Source: Burkholderia stabilis (GTDB lineage Bacteria > Pseudomonadota > Gammaproteobacteria > Burkholderiales > Burkholderiaceae). Taken from it: a stretch of DNA of 64,000 bases. Within the stretch, counting starts at the first letter, position 1. Each line of letters begins with the position of its first letter. The notes under the pieces are model-generated. The model was given only the letters and a program-made list of their open reading frames with translations. It searched no databases and was not told where the DNA came from. Both the position numbers and the translations under genes were made by a program. The stretch spans positions 558,001 through 622,000 of the forward strand of contig NZ_CP016442.1 of NCBI RefSeq assembly GCF_001742165.1, in the 5' to 3' direction. This document shows positions 44,319 through 54,092 of this stretch, in pieces.

Positions 44319-45173
44319 TCACGCGAGTTCGAGCAGCACCGGCTGGTGATCCGACGCGCGTACGTCGCCGTCGATCTCGCAGCGCGTGACGCGCGGCAGC
44401 AGCGTGTCGGTCACGAATACGAAGTCGCACGCGAGCGGCCCCTCCGACCATTGCACCGTATCGTAGACGCCGGCCGTCGGCGGTGGCGTGCGACCGGGGT
44501 GCCGCGCGATCCACGCGTCGACGAAGCCCGGCGCACCGGTGATCGGCTCGAGAAAGCGACGGTATGCATCGCTGCCGAACGCGCTGTTGAAATCACCGCA
44601 GACGATCGCATCGCGCGGCTGGCCGGTCGCACTGAACGGCCCGTCGGTCGTTTCGGCGGGGGCGGGCCATTGCGCGTGTGCGCAAGCCTCGCGATGCCGG
44701 TCGCGCAGCGCGTCGACCTGCGCAAGCCGCTGGCGCGGGGAATAGTATTCGAGATGCGTGGTGACCACGCGTAGCGGGCCGAACGGCGCCTGCAGTTCGA
44801 CGTCGAGCGCGACGCGCGGCATCGACGGCGTGCCGGCGTCGGCCGGCCACGGCAGCAACTGGCGCAGCACACGCCCGACCGGCAGCCGCGTTGCGATCGC
44901 GTTGCCGAACTGGCGGCGCGGTGCACCGGGCTCGACGGCCGGCAGGTCGGCGCCGATCGCTTCGATGATCGTATGGCCGGGCAGCAGCGCCGCGAGCTCC
45001 GCGAACTGGTCGGGGCCGGGCTGGTCGGGCAGTGCGCCGAAGCCGCGCGTCACCTCCTGCAGGCACAGCACGTCGAAATCGCCGAGCCGGCGGATTGCTG
45101 CGACGGTGCGCGAAAGGTCGACGACGCCGTCCGCGTCCCGACCCCATTGAATGTTCCAGTCGATCAGTCGCAT
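44319..45173 (-). CDS. Endonuclease/exonuclease/phosphatase family protein
   Basis: A 284-residue EEP-fold hydrolase. Characteristic motifs are [16 protein letters not shown] at the start, [11 protein letters not shown] (metal-binding Glu), [40 protein letters not shown] and the C-terminal [10 protein letters not shown] with the catalytic Asp-His. AGGAGGT lies just before the ATG at 45173. The family covers DNases, phosphodiesterases and phosphatases; no clue fixes the substrate. It is convergent with the exonuclease gene (30 bp apart) and divergent from rlmD. Confidence 0.85.
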   Translation of the reverse strand: MRLIDWNIQWGRDADGVVDLSRTVAAIRRLGDFDVLCLQEVTRGFGALPDQPGPDQFAELAALLPGHTIIEAIGADLPAVEPGAPRRQFGNAIATRLPVGRVLRQLLPWPADAGTPSMPRVALDVELQAPFGPLRVVTTHLEYYSPRQRLAQVDALRDRHREACAHAQWPAPAETTDGPFSATGQPRDAIVCGDFNSAFGSDAYRRFLEPITGAPGFVDAWIARHPGRTPPPTAGVYDTVQWSEGPLACDFVFVTDTLLPRVTRCEIDGDVRASDHQPVLLELA

Positions 45174-45341
45174 GGTCGAACCTCCTGCCGGGCGGATTTC
45201 GGGCTTCGAGCCTGTCCGGACCGGCCTTGCGGCGCAGCCGGCGCGAGCTGCCCGCCGGCCGGCGCCGGCGTGATGCCGGGCCGGGCGCGCATCCGTGTCG
45301 ATTCGGTCCACGCAAAGCGGGCGATGCGGGCCTTCGTCGTC

Positions 45342-45347
45342 TACAAT
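45342..45347 (+). promoter_or_regulatory. Candidate -10 element of rlmD
   Basis: TACAAT at 45342-45347, 33 bases before the rlmD GTG; AGGAAAA between them provides the ribosome site. The -35 is not clear. Confidence 0.4.
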
Positions 45348-45380
45348 CTCGCCTTCTTCAACGTTTGTCAGGAAAAGCTG

Positions 45381-46778
45381 GTGTCCGAAGCCGTCCCTAC
45401 TTCTGCGCGCAAATCGAAAAATGCGCCCGTCGCGCCCGGGATCGCCCCGGTTCTCGAGATCGAATCGCTCGACATGGAAGCGCGCGGTGTCGGCCGCACG
45501 ACGACCGAGGACGGTCAGCCGGGCAAGGTCATCTTCGTCGAGGGTGCATTGCCGGGCGAGCGCGTGACCTATTCGAGCTACCGCCGCAAGCCGAGCTACG
45601 AGCAGGCGACGGTTGTCGACATTCTGCGCCCGAGCGTGATGCGCACGCAGCCGAAATGCAAGTTCTTCGGTACCTGCGGCGGCTGCTCGATGCAGCATCT
45701 CGACATGCGTGCGCAGGTGGCGGTCAAGCAGCGCGTGCTCGAAGACAACCTGTGGCACCTGGCGAAGCTGCGTGCGGAAACGATGTTCGCGCCGATCCAC
45801 GGCCCGTCGTGGGGCTATCGCTACCGCGCGCGCCTGACCGTGCGCAACGTGGCGAAGAAGGGCGGCGTGCTGGTCGGTTTCCACGAAAAAAAGAGCAGCT
45901 ACGTCGCCGACATGACGAGCTGCGAAGTGCTGCCGCCGCACGTGTCGGCGATGCTCGTGCCGCTGCGCCGGCTCGTCGAGGGGCTGTCGATCCGCGATCG
46001 GATGCCGCAGATCGAGCTCGCAGTCGGATCGGAGGTCACGGCGCTCGTGCTGCGCGTGCTGGAGCCGATCAACACCGATGACGAAGCGTTGCTGCGCGCC
46101 TTCGCGGACGAGCACAAGGTGCAGTTCTGGCTGCAGCCGAAGGGGCCGGACACGGTGACGCCGTTCTATCCGCTGGATGTATCGCTCGACTATACGCTGC
46201 CGGAATTCGGCATTCGCATGCCGTTCAAGCCGACCGATTTCACGCAGGTCAACCACCAGATCAACCGCGTACTGGTGGGCCGCGCGCTGCGCCTGCTCGC
46301 GCCGTCGCGCGACGATCGTGTGCTCGACCTGTTCTGCGGGATCGGCAACTTCACGCTGCCGCTCGCGCGGCTGTCGCGCGAGGTGATGGGCATCGAAGGC
46401 AGTGAAACGCTGACGACGCGCGCACTGGCGAACGCGCGTGAGAACGGAGTCGACGGTCACACGACGTTCGCGTGCCGGAACCTCTTTGAAGTGACGGGCG
46501 ACGACATCCGTGCGCTCGGCGCATTCGACAAGTTCCTGATCGATCCGCCGCGCGAAGGCGCGCTCGCGGTGTCGAAGGCGCTGGCCGAGATCGCGCAGAG
46601 CGGCGAAGGCCCGCTGCCGAAGCGGATCGTCTACGTGTCGTGCAACCCGTCGACGCTGGCGCGCGATGCGGGCCTGCTCGTGCACGAGGCCGGTTACCGG
46701 CTGAAGGGCGCCGGTGTCGTGAACATGTTCCCGAATACGTCGCACGTCGAATCGATCGCGCTGTTCGAGCGCGACTGA
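45381..46778 (+). CDS. rlmD: 23S rRNA (uracil-1939-C5)-methyltransferase RlmD
   Basis: A 465-residue SAM-dependent methyltransferase with a [4Fe-4S] cluster. GTG at 45381 is chosen (AGGAAAA upstream); the long open frame before it is antisense to the EEP gene. TRAM domain at about 25-90 ([20 protein letters not shown]), cluster cysteines in [14 protein letters not shown] plus TSCEVL, SAM motif [17 protein letters not shown], and the catalytic Cys in [13 protein letters not shown] (about 420). Monocistronic, ending at a strong bidirectional terminator. Confidence 0.93.
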   Translation: MSEAVPTSARKSKNAPVAPGIAPVLEIESLDMEARGVGRTTTEDGQPGKVIFVEGALPGERVTYSSYRRKPSYEQATVVDILRPSVMRTQPKCKFFGTCGGCSMQHLDMRAQVAVKQRVLEDNLWHLAKLRAETMFAPIHGPSWGYRYRARLTVRNVAKKGGVLVGFHEKKSSYVADMTSCEVLPPHVSAMLVPLRRLVEGLSIRDRMPQIELAVGSEVTALVLRVLEPINTDDEALLRAFADEHKVQFWLQPKGPDTVTPFYPLDVSLDYTLPEFGIRMPFKPTDFTQVNHQINRVLVGRALRLLAPSRDDRVLDLFCGIGNFTLPLARLSREVMGIEGSETLTTRALANARENGVDGHTTFACRNLFEVTGDDIRALGAFDKFLIDPPREGALAVSKALAEIAQSGEGPLPKRIVYVSCNPSTLARDAGLLVHEAGYRLKGAGVVNMFPNTSHVESIALFERD

Positions 46779-46796
46779 GCCGGGCGGCGGACGTAA

Positions 46797-46824
46797 AAAA
46801 ACCGGCCCGAGGGCCGGTTTTTTC
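46797..46824. terminator. Bidirectional intrinsic terminator (rlmD / BI-1 gene)
   Basis: AAAAAACCGGCC-CGAG-GGCCGGTTTTTT, a perfect 12-bp stem with A- and T-runs forming U-tracts in both directions, between two convergent genes. Confidence 0.92.
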
Positions 46825-46841
46825 ATCGTGCGTGGCGAGCG

Positions 46842-47540
46842 TCAGTTGCGGTTGCCGCCGAAGATGCCGAGCAGCGCGAGCAGGTTCGTGAACACGTTGT
46901 ACAGGTCGAGGTAGATCGCGAGCGTTGCCGAGATGTAGTTCGTCTCGCCGCCGTTCACGACGCGCTGGACGTCGAACAGCATGTACGCGGAGAAGATCGC
47001 GATCGCGAGTACCGATACGGTCAGCATCAGCGCCGGCAGTTGCAGGAAGATGTTCGCGACCGACGCGAGCAGGATCACGATCACGCCCATGAACAGCCAC
47101 TTGCCGAGCCCCGAGAAATCACGCTTGCTGACGGTGGCGATCGTCGCCATCGTGGCGAAGATGATGCCGGTGCCGCCGAACGCGAGCATGATCAGCGACG
47201 GGCCGTTCGAGAAGCCGAGGATGAAGCTCAGCAGCCGCGACAGCATCAGGCCCATGAAGAACGTGAAGCCGAGCAGCACGAACACGCCGGCCGCGCTGTT
47301 TTTCGTCCGCTCGATCGCGAACATGAAGCCGAACGCGATCGCGAAGAACGCGAGCAGGCTCATCATCGGGCTCGTGGCCGCGAACAGCGAGAAGCCCGTC
47401 GCGACGCCGACCCAGGCGCCCAGCACGGTGGGGACCATCGACAGCGCGAGCAGCCAGTACGTGTTCCGCAGCACGCGGTTGCGAACCTCGGCGGTGCTGA
47501 CGGAACCGCCGCGGCCGAAATTGTACGGATAGTCGTTCAT
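46842..47540 (-). CDS. Bax inhibitor-1 (BI-1/YccA/YbhL) family membrane protein
   Basis: A 232-residue protein with seven predicted membrane helices (for example TYWLLALSMVPTVLGAWVGV, LLAFFAIAFGFMFAIERTKN, GVFVLLGFTFFMGLMLSRLL) and the C-terminal BI-1 signature AYMLFDVQRVVNGGETNYIS, ATLAIYLDLYNVFTNLLALL. The ATG at 47540 follows AGGAGAAACC. Homologs leak Ca2+/H+ (BsYetJ) or modulate FtsH proteolysis (YccA). The hflKC genes, which encode the other FtsH modulator, lie 11 kb away. Function here is inferred from the family only. Confidence 0.9.
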   Translation of the reverse strand: MNDYPYNFGRGGSVSTAEVRNRVLRNTYWLLALSMVPTVLGAWVGVATGFSLFAATSPMMSLLAFFAIAFGFMFAIERTKNSAAGVFVLLGFTFFMGLMLSRLLSFILGFSNGPSLIMLAFGGTGIIFATMATIATVSKRDFSGLGKWLFMGVIVILLASVANIFLQLPALMLTVSVLAIAIFSAYMLFDVQRVVNGGETNYISATLAIYLDLYNVFTNLLALLGIFGGNRN

Positions 47541-47737
47541 GGTTTCTCCTAACATTGAACGCGTAGGCGTTCGGGGCCGGTTCGGCGCGCGCGGTGTGCG
47601 GCGCAGCAAACCGGAGCAGCTATGGCTAAGATACGTTCCGCGCCGGGAGGTTTCAATGGCTGCGCGGCGCAAAACATATGGATTCGGAACCTTTCACATG
47701 TGTAAGGGTTCAATCGCAATGATACACGGGATCGTGC

Positions 47738-47743
47738 TACAAT
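47738..47743 (+). promoter_or_regulatory. Candidate -10 element of ndk
   Basis: TACAAT at 47738-47743, about 46 bases before the ndk ATG, in an AT-rich stretch that contrasts with the surrounding DNA; a GGAG ribosome site follows. The -35 (TCGCAA at 18 bp) is weak. Confidence 0.5.
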
Positions 47744-47789
47744 AGCGGATTCATTTGAACCTGTAACTTCTTAATTTTTTGGAGTTTTT

Positions 47790-48215
47790 ATGGCAATCGA
47801 GCGCACCCTGTCGATCATCAAGCCGGATGCGGTGGCAAAGAACGTGATCGGCCAGATCTACAGCCGTTTCGAAGGCGCCGGCCTGAAGATCGTCGCATCG
47901 CGCATGGCACACCTGTCGCGTGCTGACGCAGAGAAGTTCTACGCGGTTCACGCAGCGCGTCCGTTCTTCAAGGACCTCGTCGATTTCATGATCTCGGGCC
48001 CGGTGATGATCCAGGTTCTGGAAGGTGAAGGCGCGATCCTGAAGAACCGCGACCTGATGGGCGCAACGGATCCGAAGAAGGCGGAAAAGGGCACGATCCG
48101 CGCCGACTTCGCAGACAGCATCGACGCGAACGCCGTTCACGGCTCGGACGCTGCAGAAACGGCAGCGGTCGAAGTCGCGTTCTTCTTCCCGGAAATGAAC
48201 GTTTACTCGCGTTAA
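47790..48215 (+). CDS. ndk: Nucleoside diphosphate kinase
   Basis: A 141-residue enzyme that balances NTP and dNTP pools by phosphate exchange through a histidine. [20 protein letters not shown] opens the protein and the active-site His is in [20 protein letters not shown] (about 118). Codon choice is noticeably less GC-biased (many GCA, GTT) than in neighbours, as expected for a highly expressed gene. A good GGAG ribosome site lies before the ATG. It starts the ndk-rlmN-rodZ-ispG-hisS run. Confidence 0.97.
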
Positions 48216-48270
48216 GCCCTGGCTGACAGCAGGTAGGCAGGATTCAGCGTACGCGGCAAGGCAGCACATC

Positions 48271-49410
48271 ATGACGAGCGAAACTTCCGTCAATCTTCTC
48301 GACTTCGATGCCGAGGGTCTTGTCGCGTACTGCGGCAGCCTGGGCGAGAAGCCGTTCCGCGCCAAGCAGTTGCAGCGCTGGATCCACCAGTACAACGCCG
48401 GCGATTTCGACGGCATGACTGATCTCGCAAAGTCCTTGAGAGAAAAACTCAAGGGCCGCGCGTCGATCGTGATGCCGGAAATCGCCAGCGATCACGTTTC
48501 CACCGACGGCACGCGCAAGTGGCTGATCGACGTCGGAAACGGCAATGCGGTCGAAACCGTGTTCATCCCGGAAGAGACGCGCGGCACGCTGTGCGTGTCG
48601 TCGCAGGCCGGGTGCGCGGTCAACTGCCGCTTCTGTTCGACGGGCAAGCAGGGCTTTTCCCGCAACCTGTCGACAGCCGAAATCATCGGCCAGCTTCGGA
48701 TGGCCGAGTTTGCATTGCGAGCGTCGCTGGGCCGCGCGCCCGGCCCGAACGGCAAGGCCGAGCGGGTCGTCACCAACGTGGTGATGATGGGCATGGGCGA
48801 GCCGCTCCTGAATTACAGCGCGGTCGTGCCGGCGATGCGCCTGATGCTCGACGATAACGCATACGGCCTGTCGCGCCGCCGCGTCACGCTGTCGACGTCC
48901 GGCGTGGTGCCGATGATGGACCGCCTCGGCGCCGAGTTGCCGGTCGCGCTGGCCGTTTCGCTGCACGCGCCGAACGATGCGCTGCGCGACGAGCTGGTGC
49001 CGCTCAACAAGAAGTATCCGCTTCGCGAGCTGATGGCTGCGTGCCAGCGCTATCTGAAAGTCGCGCCGCGCGACTTCATTACTTTCGAATACTGCATGCT
49101 CGACGGCGTCAACGACACCGAAGCGCATGCGCGCGAACTGCTGGCCGTCACACGCGACGTGCCGTGCAAGTTCAACCTGATCCCGTTCAATCCGTTTCCG
49201 GAATCGGGCCTCATCCGCTCGAAGCCGGAGCAGATCAAGCGCTTTGCGCAGGTCCTCATCGATGCGGGCGTCGTCACGACCGTGCGCAAGACGCGCGGCG
49301 ACGACATCGATGCCGCGTGCGGCCAGCTGGCCGGCGCGGTGAAGGACCGCACGCGCCTCGCGGAACGAACGGGCGCAGCAGGAAAAATCATCGAAGTTCG
49401 GGCGGTTTGA
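48271..49410 (+). CDS. rlmN: Dual-specificity RNA methyltransferase RlmN
   Basis: A 379-residue radical SAM enzyme that methylates C2 of adenosine 2503 in 23S rRNA and A37 of some tRNAs. The radical SAM cluster is in [20 protein letters not shown] (C-X3-C-X2-C). Other conserved parts are [40 protein letters not shown] and the C-terminal methyl-carrier Cys in [14 protein letters not shown]. It follows ndk by 55 bp in the usual proteobacterial order ndk-rlmN-(pilF)-rodZ-ispG-hisS; no pilF is present here. Confidence 0.96.
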   Translation: MTSETSVNLLDFDAEGLVAYCGSLGEKPFRAKQLQRWIHQYNAGDFDGMTDLAKSLREKLKGRASIVMPEIASDHVSTDGTRKWLIDVGNGNAVETVFIPEETRGTLCVSSQAGCAVNCRFCSTGKQGFSRNLSTAEIIGQLRMAEFALRASLGRAPGPNGKAERVVTNVVMMGMGEPLLNYSAVVPAMRLMLDDNAYGLSRRRVTLSTSGVVPMMDRLGAELPVALAVSLHAPNDALRDELVPLNKKYPLRELMAACQRYLKVAPRDFITFEYCMLDGVNDTEAHARELLAVTRDVPCKFNLIPFNPFPESGLIRSKPEQIKRFAQVLIDAGVVTTVRKTRGDDIDAACGQLAGAVKDRTRLAERTGAAGKIIEVRAV

Positions 49411-49560
49411 CGGGGATGCCCGAACCTTTTGGCGGTACAACACGCGAATAGCGATCGGTCGCGGCGCCACGGCGCCGCGCATGGTATGAACAGTTGCGGG
49501 TGTCGGCCGGCGGGAGCTGGCGGCGGCCGCCAGTGAAGAAGAATCGACGCGAGGACAAGG

Positions 49561-50589
49561 ATGAGTGAGCCGCAGCCGACTAACGGCGCAGAGACGAATG
49601 CCGCAAAGCCGGCGCTGGCGGGACTGGAATCGCTGGCGGCGGTCGGTAGCCGGCTGGCGCAGCTTCGGGAGACGAAGGGCTGGACGGTCGACGACGTGTC
49701 GGCGCGGCTCAAGGTCGCACCGCAGAAGCTTCGGGCGCTCGAGGCCGGCGACATCAGTCATTTGCCTGGTGTGACGTTCGCGCTTGGTGTCGTGCGCAGC
49801 TACGCGAAGATGCTCGGCGTCGACCCGGAACCGTTCGCGCAGGCGCTGCGCCGCGAGCGCGGGGTGCCGGAGGTCGACCTGTCGATGCCCGCGTCGTCGG
49901 GGACTGATCTGCCGCGCGGCCGCGTGTCGATTCCGCTGGGCGGCTCGTCGCGCCACCATCCGTGGCTGTGGGGAACGGGGATCGTCGTCGTCGCGGTGGT
50001 CGCTGTCTTGATGTGGCACACTGGCGGCGATTCGTCGAGCCTGCTTGCGCGCTTGAAGGGCGGCGACACCGAGCATGCGTCGGCCGCGAGCGCGCCGGCG
50101 GCTGCTTCCTCTTCCGTCGAAGAGGCGGCCGCAAGCGGCGCGTCGGCAGTGGCCGCCAATGAGGTTCCGGCCCCGGCTGCGACGTCCGCGGCAGCGACGC
50201 AAGCGATCGCGTCCGCCGTGTCGGTAGTGGCGACACCTGCGGCGCCGGCCGTGACGGCGCCTGCTTCGCAGCCCGTCGTGGCAACGACGGCGGCAAGCGC
50301 CGCCGTGCCGGCCCAGCCGGCCAGCGTCGTGGTCGCGGCAGGTCAGTCGATGATCGAACTGAAGGTCAAGCAGGATTGCTGGTTCAGCGTACGCGACAAG
50401 AACGGCAAGGAGCTGTTCTCGGCGATGGTGCGGGCCGGCGAGACGAAGCAGGTCGCCGGCGACGGGCCGTTCAAGGTCACGATCGGCAACAAGGCAGGCC
50501 TCGACGCAGTCGCGTTCGACGGAAAACCTGTCGATCCGGCAAAATATTCGGCAGCGCGGGGTAATGTGGCGCGGTTCACGTTGCCCTGA
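49561..50589 (+). CDS. rodZ: Cytoskeletal HTH protein RodZ
   Basis: A 342-residue bitopic membrane protein that links MreB to the elongation machinery. N-terminal Cro-type helix-turn-helix (VGSRLAQLRETKGWTVDDVS, FALGVVRSYAKMLGVDPEPF, about 28-100), one membrane helix (WLWGTGIVVVAVVAVLMW, about 137-154), a 95-residue Ala/Ser/Pro-rich periplasmic linker, then a DUF4115 domain (ELKVKQDCWFSVRDKNGKEL, GPFKVTIGNKAGLDAVAFDG). Placed between rlmN and ispG exactly as in other proteobacteria. A large hairpin with T-tail follows. Confidence 0.92.
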   Translation: MSEPQPTNGAETNAAKPALAGLESLAAVGSRLAQLRETKGWTVDDVSARLKVAPQKLRALEAGDISHLPGVTFALGVVRSYAKMLGVDPEPFAQALRRERGVPEVDLSMPASSGTDLPRGRVSIPLGGSSRHHPWLWGTGIVVVAVVAVLMWHTGGDSSSLLARLKGGDTEHASAASAPAAASSSVEEAAASGASAVAANEVPAPAATSAAATQAIASAVSVVATPAAPAVTAPASQPVVATTAASAAVPAQPASVVVAAGQSMIELKVKQDCWFSVRDKNGKELFSAMVRAGETKQVAGDGPFKVTIGNKAGLDAVAFDGKPVDPAKYSAARGNVARFTLP

Positions 50590-50593
50590 CGTC

Positions 50594-50653
50594 AAGCGCC
50601 GTGGCGAAGGCCTGTCGTCGATATCGGCAGGCCGTGAGGGCACGGCGCTTTTT
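50594..50653 (+). terminator. Terminator between rodZ and ispG
   Basis: Outer arms AAGCGCCGTG (50594-50603) and CACGGCGCTT (50641-50650) pair perfectly and run into a T-stretch; an inner stem GGCCTG/CAGGCC (50609-50633) sits inside. It starts 5 bases after the rodZ stop. Confidence 0.6.
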
Positions 50654-50689
50654 CAATACATGCGCCGCGTCGCGGCGCATTCCGCGTAA

Positions 50690-52009
50690 ATGGATCTATC
50701 GATGCAATCCGAAGCTCAATCCCCACGCAGCAGTCAGATTTGTTCAACCGAGCCGGTGTTCGGCGGGCATCAGCCGCGTCGCGTGTCGCATGCGGTGGAT
50801 GTCCGTTGGGGCGGGCAGCTCGTGACGATCGGCGGCGACGCGCCGGTGCGCGTGCAGTCGATGACGAATACCGACACGGCCGACGCGATCGGCACGGCAA
50901 TCCAGATCAAGGAACTCGCGAACGCGGGCTCCGAGCTGGTGCGCATCACGGTCAACACGCCCGAGGCCGCGGCCGCCGTGCCGGCGGTCCGCGAGCAGCT
51001 CGACCGGATGGGCGTGACCGTGCCGCTCGTCGGCGATTTCCACTACAACGGCCACCTGCTGCTGCGCGACTACCCGGGTTGCGCGGAGTCGCTGTCGAAG
51101 TACCGGATCAACCCCGGCAACGTCGGTCAGGGCGCGAAGCGCGACACGCAGTTCGCGCAGATGATCGAGATCGCGGCCAAGTACGACAAGCCGGTGCGGA
51201 TCGGCGTGAACTGGGGCAGCCTCGACCAGGACCTGCTCGCGCGCATGATGGATGAAAACGGCGCGCGCGCGCAGCCGTGGGATGCGCAAAGCGTGATGTA
51301 CGAGGCGCTGATCCAGTCGGCGATCGGCTCGGCCGAGCGCGCGGTCGAATTGGGCCTCGGCCGCGACCGCATCGTGCTGTCGTGCAAGGTCAGCGGCGTG
51401 CAGGACCTGATCGCCGTGTATCGCGAACTCAGCCGCCGCTGCGGCTTTGCGCTGCACCTCGGGCTGACCGAGGCCGGCATGGGTTCGAAGGGCATCGTCG
51501 CATCGACGGCTGCGCTCGGCGTGCTGCTGCAGGAAGGGATCGGCGACACGATCCGCATCTCGCTGACGCCGGAGCCGGGCGCGTCGCGCACGGGCGAAGT
51601 GATCGTCGGTCAGGAAATCCTGCAGACGATGGGCCTGCGTTCGTTCGCGCCGATGGTGATCGCGTGCCCGGGCTGCGGCCGCACGACGAGCACGCTGTTC
51701 CAGGAACTCGCGATGCAGATCCAGACCTACCTGCGCGAGCAGATGCCCGTCTGGCGCAAGGAATACCCGGGCGTCGAGAAGATGAACGTCGCGGTGATGG
51801 GCTGCATCGTCAACGGCCCGGGCGAATCGAAGCACGCGAACATCGGCATCAGCCTGCCGGGTTCGGGCGAGAACCCGGCCGCGCCCGTCTTCATCGACGG
51901 CGAGAAGGTCAAGACGCTGCGCGGCGAGCGGATCGCCGAGGAATTCCAGCAGATCGTCAGCGACTATGTCGCACGCAATTATGGCCGCGCCGATGCGGCC
52001 GTGAACTAA
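50690..52009 (+). CDS. ispG: 4-hydroxy-3-methylbut-2-enyl diphosphate synthase IspG (GcpE)
   Basis: The [4Fe-4S] enzyme of the MEP isoprenoid pathway that converts MEcPP to HMBPP using flavodoxin or ferredoxin. The TIM-barrel part has [20 protein letters not shown] and [14 protein letters not shown], and [17 protein letters not shown]. The cluster cysteines are in [12 protein letters not shown] and the late [20 protein letters not shown]. 439 residues from ATG 50690; an in-frame ATG at 50702 is equally possible, and neither has a strong ribosome site. hisS starts 16 bp downstream. Confidence 0.95.
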   Translation: MDLSMQSEAQSPRSSQICSTEPVFGGHQPRRVSHAVDVRWGGQLVTIGGDAPVRVQSMTNTDTADAIGTAIQIKELANAGSELVRITVNTPEAAAAVPAVREQLDRMGVTVPLVGDFHYNGHLLLRDYPGCAESLSKYRINPGNVGQGAKRDTQFAQMIEIAAKYDKPVRIGVNWGSLDQDLLARMMDENGARAQPWDAQSVMYEALIQSAIGSAERAVELGLGRDRIVLSCKVSGVQDLIAVYRELSRRCGFALHLGLTEAGMGSKGIVASTAALGVLLQEGIGDTIRISLTPEPGASRTGEVIVGQEILQTMGLRSFAPMVIACPGCGRTTSTLFQELAMQIQTYLREQMPVWRKEYPGVEKMNVAVMGCIVNGPGESKHANIGISLPGSGENPAAPVFIDGEKVKTLRGERIAEEFQQIVSDYVARNYGRADAAVN

Positions 52010-52025
52010 TTCGTCAACACACACG

Positions 52026-53366
52026 ATGACTGAACAGAAACGCAAAATCGAGAAGCTCACGGGCGTCAAGGGCATGAACGACATCCTCCCGCAGGATGCC
52101 GGCCTGTGGGAGTTCTTCGAAGCCACCGTGAAATCGCTGCTGCGCGCCTACGGTTACCAGAACATCCGCACGCCGATCGTCGAGCACACGCAGCTCTTCA
52201 CGCGCGGCATCGGCGAAGTCACGGACATCGTCGAGAAGGAGATGTACAGCTTCACCGACGCGCTGAACGGCGAGAACCTGACGATGCGCCCGGAGAACAC
52301 CGCCGCCGTCGTGCGGGCGTCGATCGAGCACAACATGCTGTACGACGGCCCGAAGCGCCTGTGGTACATCGGCCCGATGTTCCGTCACGAGCGTCCGCAG
52401 CGCGGCCGCTACCGCCAGTTCCACCAGGTCGGCGTCGAGGCGCTCGGCTTCGCGGGCCCGGATGCGGATGCCGAGATCATCATGATGTGTCAGCGCCTGT
52501 GGGATGACCTCGGCCTGACCGGCATCAAGCTCGAGATCAACTCGCTCGGCCTCGCCGAAGAGCGCGCCGCGCATCGCGTCGAACTGATCAAGTACCTCGA
52601 ACAGTTCGCCGACGTGCTCGACGAAGACGCGAAGCGCCGCCTGTATACGAACCCGCTGCGCGTGCTCGACACGAAGAATCCCGCGCTGCAGGAGATCGCG
52701 CAGAACGCACCGAAGCTGATCGACTTCCTCGGCGACGAATCGCGCGCGCATTTCGAAGGCCTGCAACGCCTGCTGCTCGCGAACAACATTCCGTTCAAGA
52801 TCAACCCGCGTCTCGTGCGCGGCCTCGACTATTACAACCTGACCGTGTTCGAGTGGGTGACCGACAAGCTTGGCGCGCAGGGCACGGTCGCGGCCGGCGG
52901 TCGCTACGATCCGTTGATCGAGCAGCTCGGCGGCAAGCCGACCGCCGCGTGCGGCTGGGCGATGGGCATCGAGCGCATCCTCGAACTGCTGAAGGAAGAG
53001 GATCTCGCGCCCGAGCAGGAAGGTGTCGACGTCTACGTCGTGCACCAGGGCGAGACCGCGCGCGAACAGGCGTTCATCGCGGCGGAGCGCCTGCGCGACA
53101 CGGGTCTCGACGTGATCTTCCACTGCAGCGCCGACGGCGCGACGGCAAGCTTCAAGTCGCAGATGAAGCGGGCCGACGCGAGCGGCGCGGCGTTCGCGGT
53201 GATCTTCGGCGAAGAGGAAGTCGCGAACGGCACGGTGGGCGTGAAAGCATTGCGCGGTGCGGGCGAAGACGGGGAAAAGAACGTTCAGCAGACCGTACCG
53301 GTCGAAAGCTTGACCGAATTCCTAATCAATGCGATGGTTGCATCCGCCGAAGACGGCGACGACTGA
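52026..53366 (+). CDS. hisS: Histidyl-tRNA synthetase
   Basis: A 446-residue class II aminoacyl-tRNA synthetase. Motif 1 region [15 protein letters not shown], motif 2 [20 protein letters not shown] (about 119-138), the histidine loop [16 protein letters not shown] (about 262-277) and motif 3 [15 protein letters not shown]...GWAMGIERI, followed by the anticodon-binding domain ([20 protein letters not shown]). It follows ispG by 16 bp and precedes yfgM and bamB, the order kept across beta- and gammaproteobacteria. A shortened paralog, hisZ, lies 9 kb downstream. Confidence 0.97.
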   Translation: MTEQKRKIEKLTGVKGMNDILPQDAGLWEFFEATVKSLLRAYGYQNIRTPIVEHTQLFTRGIGEVTDIVEKEMYSFTDALNGENLTMRPENTAAVVRASIEHNMLYDGPKRLWYIGPMFRHERPQRGRYRQFHQVGVEALGFAGPDADAEIIMMCQRLWDDLGLTGIKLEINSLGLAEERAAHRVELIKYLEQFADVLDEDAKRRLYTNPLRVLDTKNPALQEIAQNAPKLIDFLGDESRAHFEGLQRLLLANNIPFKINPRLVRGLDYYNLTVFEWVTDKLGAQGTVAAGGRYDPLIEQLGGKPTAACGWAMGIERILELLKEEDLAPEQEGVDVYVVHQGETAREQAFIAAERLRDTGLDVIFHCSADGATASFKSQMKRADASGAAFAVIFGEEEVANGTVGVKALRGAGEDGEKNVQQTVPVESLTEFLINAMVASAEDGDD

Positions 53367-53421
53367 TCGCGCTGGCATTCGCTCGACAAGAAAGGCCTGA
53401 ACAGGAAGGAATCGCTCGCCG

Positions 53422-54051
53422 ATGAGTTATCACGACGAACAAGAATCGATTGAAAGTCTCAAGGCGTGGTGGGCCCGCTGGGGTAACCTCACCACGTGGA
53501 TCGTGCTCGCGGCGCTCGTCGTCGCAGCCGGTTTCAACGGCTGGAATTACTGGCAGCGCCGTCAGGCTGCCGAGGCATCCGGGCTGTACGAGCAGGTCCA
53601 GAAGGCCGCCGCCGCGAACGACAAGACGACGATGGCCCGTGCGGCCGCCGACATGGAAGACAAGTTCGGCAGCACGCCGTATGCGCAGATGACGGCACTC
53701 GCGGCCGCGAAGGTGCTGTACGCGTCCGGCGATGCGGCTGGCGCGAAGGCACAGCTGCAATGGGCGGCCGATCACGCCAAGGACGACGAGTACAAGCAGA
53801 TCGCGAAGCTGCGTCTCGCGTCGTTGCTGCTCGACGAGAAGGCGTACGATGCGGGTCTCGCGCTGCTCTCGGGTACGCCGGTCGATGCATTCAAGGGCCT
53901 CGTGGCGGATCGCCGCGGCGATCTGCTTGCCGCGCAAGGCAAGACCGACGATGCGCGCGCCGCTTACAAGCTCGCGCTCGACGGCCTGTCGAAGGACGAC
54001 CAGTCCGCACGCCAGCTCGTGCAGTTCAAGCTGGACGCGCTCGGCGGCTGA
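53422..54051 (+). CDS. yfgM: YfgM-like tetratricopeptide membrane protein
   Basis: A 209-residue inner-membrane protein of the YfgM family (ancillary SecYEG translocon subunit, with PpiD, in E. coli). Short cytoplasmic N-terminus DEQESIESLKAWWARWGNLT, one membrane helix (WIVLAALVVAAGFNGWNYW, about 25-43) and a periplasmic TPR-like domain (DDEYKQIAKLRLASLLLDEK, RRGDLLAAQGKTDDARAAYK). AGGAAGG is upstream. It sits between hisS and bamB as in E. coli, linking translocation to outer-membrane protein assembly. Confidence 0.9.
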   Translation: MSYHDEQESIESLKAWWARWGNLTTWIVLAALVVAAGFNGWNYWQRRQAAEASGLYEQVQKAAAANDKTTMARAAADMEDKFGSTPYAQMTALAAAKVLYASGDAAGAKAQLQWAADHAKDDEYKQIAKLRLASLLLDEKAYDAGLALLSGTPVDAFKGLVADRRGDLLAAQGKTDDARAAYKLALDGLSKDDQSARQLVQFKLDALGG

Positions 54052-54092
54052 ATCCCGGTCCCCTCAACCTCTTAACTCTGCTTCGCTAACCG